Shown here: positions 15,676-24,461 of the stretch, piece after piece
Layout of the letters: each line of letters begins with the position of its first letter
Position numbering within the stretch: position 1 is the first letter of the stretch
NCBI RefSeq assembly: GCF_027925025.1
Contig: NZ_AP027058.1
Location: forward strand, 1,984,001 to 2,048,000
Length of the DNA stretch: 64,000 bases
Source: Limnohabitans sp. MORI2
GTDB taxonomy: Bacteria > Pseudomonadota > Gammaproteobacteria > Burkholderiales > Burkholderiaceae_C
Direction of reading: 5' to 3'
Made by a program: the position numbers and the translations under genes
The notes under the pieces: model-generated
Told to the model about the DNA's origin: nothing
The model's input: the letters and a program-made list of their open reading frames with translations, nothing else
Databases searched by the model: none

Positions 15676-17264
15676 CCACCCATCACACATCGCCACTCGC
15701 CAGCTTTTACAAATGGGTGTTTGACCCAGAGTTCAAGCACGGCTTCCAACGTCAAGTTGAACGCACCATCGCGTTCTTGATCGTGGCGAGTGTGATTGCG
15801 GTATTGCTCGAGAACACACCTGAAATTTACAACGACTACAAGCATTGGTTTCATTGGTTTGATGTTCTCACCGTCGGTATCTTCACGGCTGAATATGTCA
15901 TGCGGGTAGCCACTGCTCATCTCAATCCTGAGTTTGCAAATAAAAACTTTCCACGTTTGCGATATACCTTCAGTTTTTACGCACTGATCGACTTGATTGC
16001 CATCGCACCGTTTTACTTCGCACGCTTTGTCGATGTCGATGTGGAAATGTTGCGTGTCTTGCGAATCATGCGACTGGCGCGAATGTTCAAACTCTCACGC
16101 CAAATCATTCCTGCATGGCACGAGTTTCAAGAACTGAACCAAGGGCGCAGTTTCCGAGCCAAGGTCTATGCGATGCTGGAACCCACCGGCCACTCTGGCC
16201 GCCTGCACACCTACATCGACAATTTCATTGTGTTTTGGATTGCGTTGTCGATCATCTGTGTTGTGTTCGAAACCGTTGAATCTGTACGCGCCTTATTTGC
16301 CACCGAATTCGCCGTCATTGACGTGATCGCATTCAGCGTTTTCACTGTGGAATACATCGCTCGTGTTTACTGTGCCCCTGAAAACCCAAAGTACAAGCAC
16401 CTGAGCATGCCGCATTGGTCGCACATGCGGTCTGGCCAAGCCGTCATTGATCTGCTGACCATCTTGCCTTTCATCTTAGAGAGCTTCTTTAGCCAACACA
16501 TCGATTTGCGTTTCTTGCGTGTCTTCCGCTTGATGCGCATGCTCAAGCTCACACGCTACACCTCTGCGATGGAAACGCTCTACAAAGTCGTGTTACGCGA
16601 ATGGCAGGTCATCTTCGCGTCGGTCTTTGTGATGATGTTGTTGGTGGTTCTGACTGCTAGCTTGGGCTATTTGTTTGAACACACAGCACAACCCGATAAG
16701 TTTGAAAACATTCCTCAATCCATTTACTGGGCTGTGGTCACTCTGGCTTCTGTGGGCTATGGCGACATCTCACCCATCACGCCCATGGGCCGCGCACTCA
16801 CCGTGGTGTTGGCGCTGGTAGGCATCGGCATTTTCGCCATCCCCGCTGGTCTGTTGGCGTCTGCATTCACCGACCAACTCCGCATTGACCGCGATGCTTT
16901 CAAGCAACGTCTGATGCTGGCTTACGAAGACGGCATGCTCGACAACGCTGAGCGCGAATTGATCGTGGCAGAGTCTGAACGTTTGCACTTGTCACATGAA
17001 GAAGTCAAACGCCTGACTGAAGAGGCACGCGCAGAATTCGCCGCCAAAGAAGTAGAAGATCAAACACGCGCCAACGGTTTAGTCTTGGATGCCAAAGCAC
17101 ACCCTGCATTGGCCAGTGCTCAGTTCAAATTACTGGTGGATCAGTTGGCACTCATTACACAAGCAGCAGGGGAAGATGCCTTGCGCAAACATCTCAAACA
17201 GATACCCACCGAACATCAGATCGAACTGGATGTCTTGGCCCTTGTGTCAAAGCGAACGCTTTAG
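15672..17264 (+). CDS. Second K+-type channel with two tandem voltage-sensor domains
   Basis: A 530-residue paralogue of the channel at 10372 with the same sensor-sensor-pore order. The first S4 (126-143) has R128, R131, R134, R137, K140 and R143; no pore follows. The second S4 (278-295) has R280, R283, R286, R289, K292 and R295 and leads to filter SVGYGD (360-365). The pore-flanking segments are nearly identical to those of the paralogue (ASLGYLFEHTAQPDKFENIP). The tail contains YEDGMLDNAERE and LSHEEVKRL, the shared cytoplasmic motif, then a further region of about 75 residues. It is translationally coupled to the sodium channel gene, which argues for matched amounts of the two channels. 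Confidence 0.88.
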   Translation: MTTHHTSPLASFYKWVFDPEFKHGFQRQVERTIAFLIVASVIAVLLENTPEIYNDYKHWFHWFDVLTVGIFTAEYVMRVATAHLNPEFANKNFPRLRYTFSFYALIDLIAIAPFYFARFVDVDVEMLRVLRIMRLARMFKLSRQIIPAWHEFQELNQGRSFRAKVYAMLEPTGHSGRLHTYIDNFIVFWIALSIICVVFETVESVRALFATEFAVIDVIAFSVFTVEYIARVYCAPENPKYKHLSMPHWSHMRSGQAVIDLLTILPFILESFFSQHIDLRFLRVFRLMRMLKLTRYTSAMETLYKVVLREWQVIFASVFVMMLLVVLTASLGYLFEHTAQPDKFENIPQSIYWAVVTLASVGYGDISPITPMGRALTVVLALVGIGIFAIPAGLLASAFTDQLRIDRDAFKQRLMLAYEDGMLDNAERELIVAESERLHLSHEEVKRLTEEARAEFAAKEVEDQTRANGLVLDAKAHPALASAQFKLLVDQLALITQAAGEDALRKHLKQIPTEHQIELDVLALVSKRTL

Positions 17265-17286
17265 GCCCAGCGTTTGACGTGGTCTT

Positions 17287-17316
17287 GCAAGTCGGCGACA
17301 GCTGACTTGCGCGTTT
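17287..17316 (+). terminator. Possible weak terminator ending the ion-channel block
   Basis: GCAAGTCGGC / GCTGACTTGC stem (17287-17310, one G-T pair) around a GACA tetraloop, followed only by GCGTTTGGGTTT. The lack of a clean T run makes efficient termination uncertain. Confidence 0.4.
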
Positions 17317-17333
17317 GGGTTTAAGGTACGGGT

Positions 17334-17948
17334 ATGACTTACTTCTATGAACCCCGTTTAGGCCACGGCCTACCCCACGATCCCTTCAACGCCATCGTCG
17401 GCCCTCGCCCCATTGGTTGGGTATCCACCCGCAGCAACGATGGTGTGTTAAACCTCGCCCCCTACAGCTTCTTCACCGCCTTCAACTACATCCCGCCCAT
17501 TGTGGGTTTCTCAAGCACAGGCCCCAAAGACTCGCTGCGCAATGTGCAAGAGAACGGCATGTTTGTGTGGAACCTCGTCACACGTCCCTTGGCTGAAGCC
17601 ATGAACCAAACCTGCGCGCCTGTGGGTCCAGAGGTGAATGAGTTTGAACTGGCTGGCTTAGCCACAGCACCATCCCGCGTGGTGGATGTGCCGCGCGTGG
17701 CCGATAGCCCCGTATCGTTTGAGTGCCGCAGCACGCAAATCATTCAACTCGAGGGTTTGGACAAACAGAAAGTCCCAACGTGGTTGGTCTTGGGTGAAGT
17801 GGTGGGCGTGCACATTGCTGAACACTTGCTCAAGGACGGCATTTACGACACCGCCAGTGCAGGACATATCTTGCGAGGAGGTGGACCTGCTGATTACTTC
17901 ACCATCGGGCCTGAACAATTGTTCAAGATGTGGCGTCCGAAAAATTAA
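17334..17948 (+). CDS. Flavin reductase-like FMN-binding protein
   Basis: A 204-residue protein of the flavin reductase-like split-barrel family. The N-terminal FNAIVGPRPIGWVSTRS and NLAPYSFF segments are typical of this group, where they contact FMN, and LGEVVGVHI near the C-terminus is also conserved. It could reduce flavin for a partner monooxygenase or act as an uncharacterised FMN oxidoreductase; no partner is adjacent. It converges with the histidine kinase gene, the two stop codons being directly adjacent. Confidence 0.85.
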   Translation: MTYFYEPRLGHGLPHDPFNAIVGPRPIGWVSTRSNDGVLNLAPYSFFTAFNYIPPIVGFSSTGPKDSLRNVQENGMFVWNLVTRPLAEAMNQTCAPVGPEVNEFELAGLATAPSRVVDVPRVADSPVSFECRSTQIIQLEGLDKQKVPTWLVLGEVVGVHIAEHLLKDGIYDTASAGHILRGGGPADYFTIGPEQLFKMWRPKN

Positions 17949-19352
17949 TCATGTGAGATCAGCGCGCGTTTGAAATTGCACGGACACACACAGACCATTC
18001 GGTTGCGCAGGCGTGAGGCTCATACGCGCATCTAACAACTTGGCATAGGTTCCCACAATCGCCAAACCGAGTCCGACACCAGCTTTGAGTGCCTCGCCTG
18101 CTGCTCCTTGTACGCCGCGCTGGCTGATTTGCTCAAGTTTGTCGCTGGGTACGCCTGGACCGTTATCCGTGACGGACAAGGTCACGTGCGTGTAGGTTTG
18201 CGTCACAGACACCGTGATGTGGCTTTCCCCATGAGGGCTTTGGCCATAACGCAAAGCGTTGTCAATGAGGTTGTTCAAAATGCCTTCAATCAGTGCGGCG
18301 TTGCCATGCACCTTGACCGTGTGATCAATGCCCTTTGCCCCCAAATCAATACCTGCGGCATCGGCACGTGGCAAGAAGCGCAAGACAGCCTCACCCACCA
18401 AAACATCCAATGCCAGCTCGGTTTGCTCCAGTGTCTGTTTGGCTTCGTCGGCCAACGCCAAGGCCAACAACTGGTCCACCAAATGACTGGCTCGCTCTTG
18501 GCTTTGCGCAATGCCTTGCAGTTGTTCGCGCCATACCTGCGGATCGTTTTGGCGTAAGCCGTAATCGGCCAACGCACGAATGCCTGCCAGAGGTGTGCGC
18601 AACTCATGCGCCACATTACCCGAGAACTCGCGCTGCGCCTGCACGCTCGCCGCAATACGCCCTAGCAAGGCGTTGATGGCTTTGCCCAATCGCTGCACAT
18701 CGCGGGTCGTGGCGCTCACGGGCACAGGCGTCAGGTCACGCGCATCACGTTGCCCCACGGCTTCTTCCAAAGCAGCCAAAGGCGTCAGGTCGTCTTCAAT
18801 CGCACGTTGCAGCCAAGCGGCCAACAAACCCAACAACAGCAACTGTGGAACGATGGAAAAGGTCAACAAACGCTGCAACAACCGATCACGGCTGGCTGTG
18901 GTTTGTGCCATCACCACATAAAACTCACCGGGCTGATGACGATGCACAGTCACCGTGCGCAGCACACGCCCTTGATATTCCATGGCAGCAAACTGCGGTT
19001 TGCTTCCTTCAAAAAACTGTGGCGGACGCAAGCCTGCGTGACCTGCCAACAAATTACCGCTAGGGCCCAACACCGCAAAGTACAGCGACTCGCTTTGGTC
19101 AAAAAGTACGGTGCTCATCTCTTGTGCGGACAGGCTTAAATCCAAATTGCCCGACTCATCAGCCGAGCGCTGCACATGGCTAGCCACCAAGTACGCATCA
19201 TCCAACAACGCACGGTCAAACGCCTGCTGTGCGAAGTACGACGCGATGCCCACCACCAAGGCTGCACCCACCAACCACGTGGCGGCCAAGGGCACCAGCA
19301 CATGGCGCATCAAACGGTTACGAAGCGAAGGCTTGGCGTGTAGATCGCTCAT
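17949..19352 (-). CDS. Sensor histidine kinase (QseC/TctE-like)
   Basis: A 467-residue membrane kinase. Helix 1 is at about 18-38, a periplasmic sensor region at about 40-160, and helix 2 at about 163-180. The HisKA site is NVAHELRTPLAG with H249. The ATPase part shows the N box in NNLIDNALRYG, DNGPGVP and GVGLGLAIV. The sensor part resembles the 2CSK_N domain of QseC/TctE kinases. It overlaps its response-regulator gene by four bases and faces a heavy-metal RND pump, so metal sensing is a reasonable inference, not shown by any visible metal motif. Confidence 0.9.
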   Translation of the reverse strand: MSDLHAKPSLRNRLMRHVLVPLAATWLVGAALVVGIASYFAQQAFDRALLDDAYLVASHVQRSADESGNLDLSLSAQEMSTVLFDQSESLYFAVLGPSGNLLAGHAGLRPPQFFEGSKPQFAAMEYQGRVLRTVTVHRHQPGEFYVVMAQTTASRDRLLQRLLTFSIVPQLLLLGLLAAWLQRAIEDDLTPLAALEEAVGQRDARDLTPVPVSATTRDVQRLGKAINALLGRIAASVQAQREFSGNVAHELRTPLAGIRALADYGLRQNDPQVWREQLQGIAQSQERASHLVDQLLALALADEAKQTLEQTELALDVLVGEAVLRFLPRADAAGIDLGAKGIDHTVKVHGNAALIEGILNNLIDNALRYGQSPHGESHITVSVTQTYTHVTLSVTDNGPGVPSDKLEQISQRGVQGAAGEALKAGVGLGLAIVGTYAKLLDARMSLTPAQPNGLCVSVQFQTRADLT

Positions 19353-20038
19353 GGCTGTTCCTCTAAAACGTAGCCAATGCCGCGCAGCGTGCGAATCTTG
19401 GCACCACTGTCGGCTAGCTTTTTGCGCAACCTTGAAATGAAGGCTTCTAGCGCGTTGTCCCCCAAAGCCTCATCAAAATCAGACAGTTTTTCTGACAACA
19501 CCCGCTTACTCACGGCTCGACCTGGTGGCGTCATCAATTCACACAACACCTCAAACTCGCGGGCTGGCAACGCCAAGTCGGCATCCCCCATAAAGACACG
19601 GCCTAGCTTGCGATTGAGCCGCAAACGGCCCACTTGCACCTCATCGCTCACACCTTGGGTGCGTCGAACCAAGGCTCGCAAACGGGCTTCGACCTCATCC
19701 AAATCAAATGGCTTACCCAAATAGTCATCGGCGCCCGCGTCTAGGCCTGCAATACGCTCATCGGTTCGATTGCGAGCCGTCAACACCAACACAGGGGTCC
19801 GGTCCCCACGCGCACGCGCTTCACGCAAAAGCTGCAAGCCGCTGCCCTGTGCGGCATGAGGTTGGACATTGAGTGGCAAATTCAAATCTAGCAACACCGC
19901 GTCATACGCCTGTACGCGCCAAAAATGCCCACCCTCTTCCAGATGGCTGGCGGCGTCCACGCGGTGACCTGCATCGCTCAAGCTGCGCAGCATGACCGTC
20001 TGCAAGACGGCATCGTCTTCAATCAACAAAATTCGCAC
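19349..20038 (-). CDS. OmpR/PhoB family response regulator
   Basis: A 229-residue DNA-binding regulator. The receiver domain has the acidic pair E7-D8-D9, phosphoacceptor D51 in LLDLNLPL, and K of GKPFD. A short extra segment (NVQPHAAQGSG) follows the phosphorylation site. The winged helix occupies the last 95 residues (LPAREFEVLCELM and the final GIGYVLEE). First gene of the two-gene operon with the kinase, divergent from the RND pump operon across a gap of about 48 bases that must hold both promoters. Confidence 0.93.
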   Translation of the reverse strand: MRILLIEDDAVLQTVMLRSLSDAGHRVDAASHLEEGGHFWRVQAYDAVLLDLNLPLNVQPHAAQGSGLQLLREARARGDRTPVLVLTARNRTDERIAGLDAGADDYLGKPFDLDEVEARLRALVRRTQGVSDEVQVGRLRLNRKLGRVFMGDADLALPAREFEVLCELMTPPGRAVSKRVLSEKLSDFDEALGDNALEAFISRLRKKLADSGAKIRTLRGIGYVLEEQP

Positions 20039-20070
20039 AAAAGTATTCGCCAGAGTTAAATCAAAGCACA

Positions 20071-20088
20071 GGTCAGGAACTGGTCAGT
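20071..20088. promoter_or_regulatory. Direct repeats, candidate response-regulator box
   Basis: Two GGTCAG hexamers, 11 bases start to start, lie in the short gap between the divergent regulator and RND operons (coordinates good to about one base). OmpR-type regulators usually bind such direct repeats one helical turn apart. Function is inferred. Confidence 0.4.
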
Positions 20089-21382
20089 GAAGATCAACGA
20101 TAAACGTGGCATGAGCATACGACATAACCTTCCAGACCGCTTGCGTACAACCGCTGATCAATTGCTGAACACCCCCACCAAACGCTATGTGGCGGCGGGT
20201 AGCGCATTGGCCATTGCCGTGCTGGCTTATGCCTTGTTGAATACCGACACCCCCATCAAACCACCCGCGCCCCTGCCCATTGTGCAAGGCCAACAGCTGC
20301 GTTTCCCTGCAGGTCACCCGCAGCTGGTTTTGCTAGGCACCATCGAGGCGAAAGCTGCCGATAGCATCACCATCGAACTGCCAGCACGCTTGGTTTGGAA
20401 CGAGGAACGCACGCAACGCATCTATCCCGCCTTTGCCGGTCGTGTGTTGACGCTCAACGCCGACATTGGTCAAAGCGTGAATGCGGGTCAAGTACTGGCC
20501 ACCTTGGCCTCCCCAGAGTTCGGTGCTGCGCAAGCGGACACAGCCAAGGCCTTGGCAGATGCCCAAGTGGCAGACCGCGCATTGGCTCGCCACCAAACGT
20601 TGTTTGAAGCCGACGTCATCTCTCGCAAAGAACTCGACCTGACCGAAGCAGATGCCTTACGCGCACGCGCAGAGTTGGCGCGTGCACAAGCCCGCACACG
20701 CATGTACGGCAGCAGTGCCAATACCGTCAACCAACAACTGGGCTTGGCCGCGACAGTCAAAGGGGTGGTGGTCGAGCGCAACCTCAGCGCAGGCCAAGAA
20801 GTTCGCCCCGACCAAGGTGGTCCCGGCAACCAAGCTTTGTTTGTGGTGAGCGACCCCAGTGTGCTGTGGGTGCAAATTGATGCGCGTGAATCTGACACGG
20901 CGTCCCTCAAACCCGGCACGAAAATCAAGCTGAGCTTGCCCAATTTCCCTGACCAAAGCTTTGATGCCAAGATCACCGCGACCGGTGACTTCATCGACAG
21001 CAACACCCGCTCCATCAAAGTGCGTGCCGTGATTGACAACGCGCAACGATTGCTCAAAGCTGAAATGCTGGGCACTGCGCACATTGAACGCAAATTGACG
21101 GCTGGCGTATTGGTGCCTGCCAGTGCGGTGCAATTGCGTGGCACCGAGCATTGGGCTTATGTACAAACCGAACCCGGTGTGTTTGAACCCCGCCGCGTCA
21201 AGCTCGGCTACGAGGGGCTGCAAGAAGTGCTCATCGTCGATGGCGTGCAAGCCAACGAATTGGTGGTCAAAGAAAACAGTTTGCTTTTAGCGCGTGAGTT
21301 TCGCAACGCACAAGACGAAGCCCGACCACACACCAGCGCCACATCTGCATCTACAGCCGCTAGCAGTACAGGTCAAAAATGA
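20087..21382 (+). CDS. RND efflux periplasmic adaptor (CzcB/CusB-like membrane fusion protein)
   Basis: A 431-residue adaptor with an N-terminal anchor helix (about 37-50). A barrel-sandwich lipoyl half follows (AGRVLTLNADIGQSVNAGQVLA), then a short alpha-hairpin (about 145-205) and beta-barrel and membrane-proximal domains. The lipoyl halves and the ELPARLVWNEERTQRI segment fit the heavy-metal adaptor group. GTG 20087 has AGGA upstream; ATG 20111 is an alternative. It overlaps the pump gene in ATGA. Confidence 0.88.
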   Translation: MKINDKRGMSIRHNLPDRLRTTADQLLNTPTKRYVAAGSALAIAVLAYALLNTDTPIKPPAPLPIVQGQQLRFPAGHPQLVLLGTIEAKAADSITIELPARLVWNEERTQRIYPAFAGRVLTLNADIGQSVNAGQVLATLASPEFGAAQADTAKALADAQVADRALARHQTLFEADVISRKELDLTEADALRARAELARAQARTRMYGSSANTVNQQLGLAATVKGVVVERNLSAGQEVRPDQGGPGNQALFVVSDPSVLWVQIDARESDTASLKPGTKIKLSLPNFPDQSFDAKITATGDFIDSNTRSIKVRAVIDNAQRLLKAEMLGTAHIERKLTAGVLVPASAVQLRGTEHWAYVQTEPGVFEPRRVKLGYEGLQEVLIVDGVQANELVVKENSLLLAREFRNAQDEARPHTSATSASTAASSTGQK

Positions 21383-24300
21383 AGCGTCTGATTGACTACG
21401 CGCTGAACCAGCCTCTGTTCATCCTGCTGGGTACCTTGCTGTTTGTGATGGCAGGCGTGTTCGCCTTTAAAAACCTGTCGGTCGAAGCTTTTCCTGATGT
21501 CACCGACACGCAAGTGACGGTGATTGCCCTCTACCCAGGCCGTGCGGCTGAAGAGGTCGAGAAAGAAGTGTCGTTGCCGATTGAAGTGGCCTTGTCTGGC
21601 TTACCCAATTCCATTCGCGTGTTCTCACACACGCAGTTTGGTTTGTCATTCACCGTGGTCACTTATGACGACAAAGCTGAAGTCAACTTAGCACGCCAAC
21701 AAGTGAACGAACGCTTGAGCAGCGTCGACTTGCCCACGGGTGTGCAAGCCAACGTCATGCCCAACGCCACACCTGTGGGCGAGGTGATGCGCTACCGACT
21801 CAAAGGCGATGGCAAAACATCGACCGAGCTGCGCACCATTCAAGACTGGACCGTCGAACGTGCGTTGCGCCAAGTTCCGGGCGTGGCCGATGTGGTGGGC
21901 ATGGGCGGCTACATCAAGCAATACGAAGTGCAGCCGGACATGCAAAAGCTCCGTGCCTACAAACTCACCTTGCAAGACCTGCAAGATGCCATGGGCCGTG
22001 GCAATGCCAACGCAGGCGGCAGCTATGTGGCTCAAGGCACACAGCAGTTCGCCATCCGTGGCATTGGTTTGCTGCACTCGGCGCAAGACATTGGCAACAT
22101 CGTGGTCACGGCACGCGGCAACACGCCTGTGCTGGTCAAAGACGTGGCCAACGTGGCGATTGGTGCAGTGCCCCGCCTAGGAACGGTGGGCCAAGACATG
22201 GATGACGATGTGGTCACCGGCATCATCATCATGCGCAAGGGCGAGAACCCGAGCGTGGTGCTCAAGGGCGTCAAAGAAAAATTACTTGACCTCAACGACC
22301 GTGTGTTGCCCAAGGGCGTGCAAATCGTGCCGTTTTACGACCGCACATGGTTGATGGGCAAGACCCTCACCACCGTGTTCAAGAATTTGGTCGAGGGCGC
22401 ACTGTTGGTGTCGCTGGTGCTGTACCTGTTCTTGTCCAATATGCGCGCTTCGCTGGCGGTGGTGGTGGTCATTCCTTTGGCCCTGCTCTCGACTTTCTTA
22501 GGCCTCAAGATCATGGGCGTGCCCGCCAACTTGCTGAGCTTGGGCGCGATGGACTTTGGCATCATCGTCGACGGTGCGGTGATCGTGATTGAAAACATCA
22601 TGCACCGCTTGGCCGAACGCGGCGAAGGCATGAATGAGAAAGAGCGTCGCACCCTCATCACCAACGCAGCCAACGAAGTGGGCCGCCCTACTTTGTTCTC
22701 AATGCTCATCATCATTGCGGCGCACATTCCGATTTTTGCGCTGCAACGCCATGAAGGCCGCATCTTCCAACCCATGGCGTTATCAGTGACGACGGCGCTG
22801 ATTGGCTCACTCATCTTCTCACTCACCCTCGTGCCACTGCTGGCCTACTGGATGCTGCGCAAAGGCGTGCCCCACGGCGACAACAACTTGGTGTCATGGG
22901 CCAAGCGTGTGTATGAACCGGTGTTGAACTGGGCGCTCGAACAACCCCGCAAGGTGGTCAAAATTGCTTTGACAGGTTTTGCGGCTTCCATCTTGGCAGC
23001 TGCAAGTTTGGGCTCTGAGTTTTTACCTGAACTCAACGAAGGCACTTTCTGGGTCAACTGGGACATGCCAGCCAGCGTGTCGCAAGAAGAGGCGGCCAAG
23101 GTACTTCGCAAGGCACGCTTGCAACTGCTCACCATTCCAGAGGTGCGCACCGTCGTATCCAAAGCAGGTCAACCTGAAGACGGAACCGACCCCAAAACAC
23201 TCAGCATGGCCGAGGTGTTTGTCGACGTGAAGCCTGCCGAAGAATGGCGCAAAGGCATGACACATGACATGCTCATCGAAGAGATGGACCAAAAGCTCTC
23301 GGTCATCCCCGGTGTTGACCCCGCGTTTTCAATGCCCATTCGCGACAACGTGCTGGAATCGATCTCTCAAATCAAAGGCCAGATTGTGGTGAAGGTATCA
23401 GGGGACGACCTTGATGTGCTGCGCACCACCACCGAGGCCATGCAACGCGAGTTCAAACAAGTGGTGGGCGTACAGCGTGCCGAGATTGACCGCTTGGGCG
23501 AAGTACCTCAACTCATCATCGACATTGACCGCGATCGTGCCGCCCGCTTAGGGCTGAACGTGGGAGACATCCAAGATGTGGTCGAGTCTGCCTTGGCGGG
23601 CCGTGCCACCACTCAAATTTGGGAAGGTGAACGCAAATTTTCAGTCGTGTTGCGTTTGTCAGGCGACCGTCGCTCAGTCATCAATTTACCCGCGACCCCC
23701 ATTGCCTTACCTAGCGGTGGCTACGCCACATTAGAGAACGTGGCCACCATTCGCCAAGGCAGCGGTGCGATGAACATTGCACGTGAAGCGGGCCGACGCA
23801 CCATGGCGATTGGCATCTTTGTGAAGGGGCGTGACATGGGGTCAGTCGTTGCCGACATGAAAGCACGCGTGGCCAAAAACGTAACGATTGCAGACAGCTA
23901 CTCGGTCACTTGGTCGGGTGAGTTTGAAAACCAAGAACGCGCCATGCAACGTTTGGGCGTGGTGGTGCCTATTTCGTTACTGCTCATCTTTGTGTTGTTG
24001 TTCGATGCCTTTGGCTCCTTCAAAACCGCAGGTCTGATTTTGATCAACGTGCCCTTGGCTTTGATCGGTGGCTTTGTGGCGCTGTGGGTGTTTCACATTC
24101 CGTTGTCGGTCTCTGCGGCGATTGGTTTCATCGCGTTGTCGGGCCAAGCTGTACTCAACGGGGTGGTGATGCTCTCGGTGTTCCAACAACTGCGCAATGC
24201 AGGCTACACCGTGATTGATGCAGTCAAAGAAGGCGCCCTACAACGCCTGCGTACTGTGTTGATGACTGCCATGCTCGCAGCCTTGGGCTTGTTGCCCATG

Positions 24301-24456
24301 GCCTTGAGCCATGACATTGGCTCTGAAACTCAGCGTCCTCTCGCAATCGTGGTGATTGGTGGCTTGATCACTGCCACCTTGCTCACGCTGGTGGTGTTGC
24401 CAGCCTTGTATGTGTCGTGGTTCTCAGGCGCACCCAAACAAGGCAAACAACACTGA
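21379..24456 (+). CDS. Heavy-metal RND efflux pump (CzcA/CusA family)
   Basis: A 1025-residue inner-membrane proton antiporter with twelve helices and two large periplasmic loops. Helix 4 carries DFGIIVDGAVIVIEN with D392, D398 and E405, the signature of heavy-metal RND pumps (CzcA-like rather than the CusA variant). It pumps divalent or monovalent metal ions from periplasm or cytosol through an outer-membrane partner. No outer-membrane factor gene follows, so a TolC-like protein from elsewhere must serve. The adjacent two-component system is the likely regulator. The exact metal is not decidable from sequence. Confidence 0.9.
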   Translation: MKRLIDYALNQPLFILLGTLLFVMAGVFAFKNLSVEAFPDVTDTQVTVIALYPGRAAEEVEKEVSLPIEVALSGLPNSIRVFSHTQFGLSFTVVTYDDKAEVNLARQQVNERLSSVDLPTGVQANVMPNATPVGEVMRYRLKGDGKTSTELRTIQDWTVERALRQVPGVADVVGMGGYIKQYEVQPDMQKLRAYKLTLQDLQDAMGRGNANAGGSYVAQGTQQFAIRGIGLLHSAQDIGNIVVTARGNTPVLVKDVANVAIGAVPRLGTVGQDMDDDVVTGIIIMRKGENPSVVLKGVKEKLLDLNDRVLPKGVQIVPFYDRTWLMGKTLTTVFKNLVEGALLVSLVLYLFLSNMRASLAVVVVIPLALLSTFLGLKIMGVPANLLSLGAMDFGIIVDGAVIVIENIMHRLAERGEGMNEKERRTLITNAANEVGRPTLFSMLIIIAAHIPIFALQRHEGRIFQPMALSVTTALIGSLIFSLTLVPLLAYWMLRKGVPHGDNNLVSWAKRVYEPVLNWALEQPRKVVKIALTGFAASILAAASLGSEFLPELNEGTFWVNWDMPASVSQEEAAKVLRKARLQLLTIPEVRTVVSKAGQPEDGTDPKTLSMAEVFVDVKPAEEWRKGMTHDMLIEEMDQKLSVIPGVDPAFSMPIRDNVLESISQIKGQIVVKVSGDDLDVLRTTTEAMQREFKQVVGVQRAEIDRLGEVPQLIIDIDRDRAARLGLNVGDIQDVVESALAGRATTQIWEGERKFSVVLRLSGDRRSVINLPATPIALPSGGYATLENVATIRQGSGAMNIAREAGRRTMAIGIFVKGRDMGSVVADMKARVAKNVTIADSYSVTWSGEFENQERAMQRLGVVVPISLLLIFVLLFDAFGSFKTAGLILINVPLALIGGFVALWVFHIPLSVSAAIGFIALSGQAVLNGVVMLSVFQQLRNAGYTVIDAVKEGALQRLRTVLMTAMLAALGLLPMALSHDIGSETQRPLAIVVIGGLITATLLTLVVLPALYVSWFSGAPKQGKQH

Positions 24457-24461
24457 GCACC

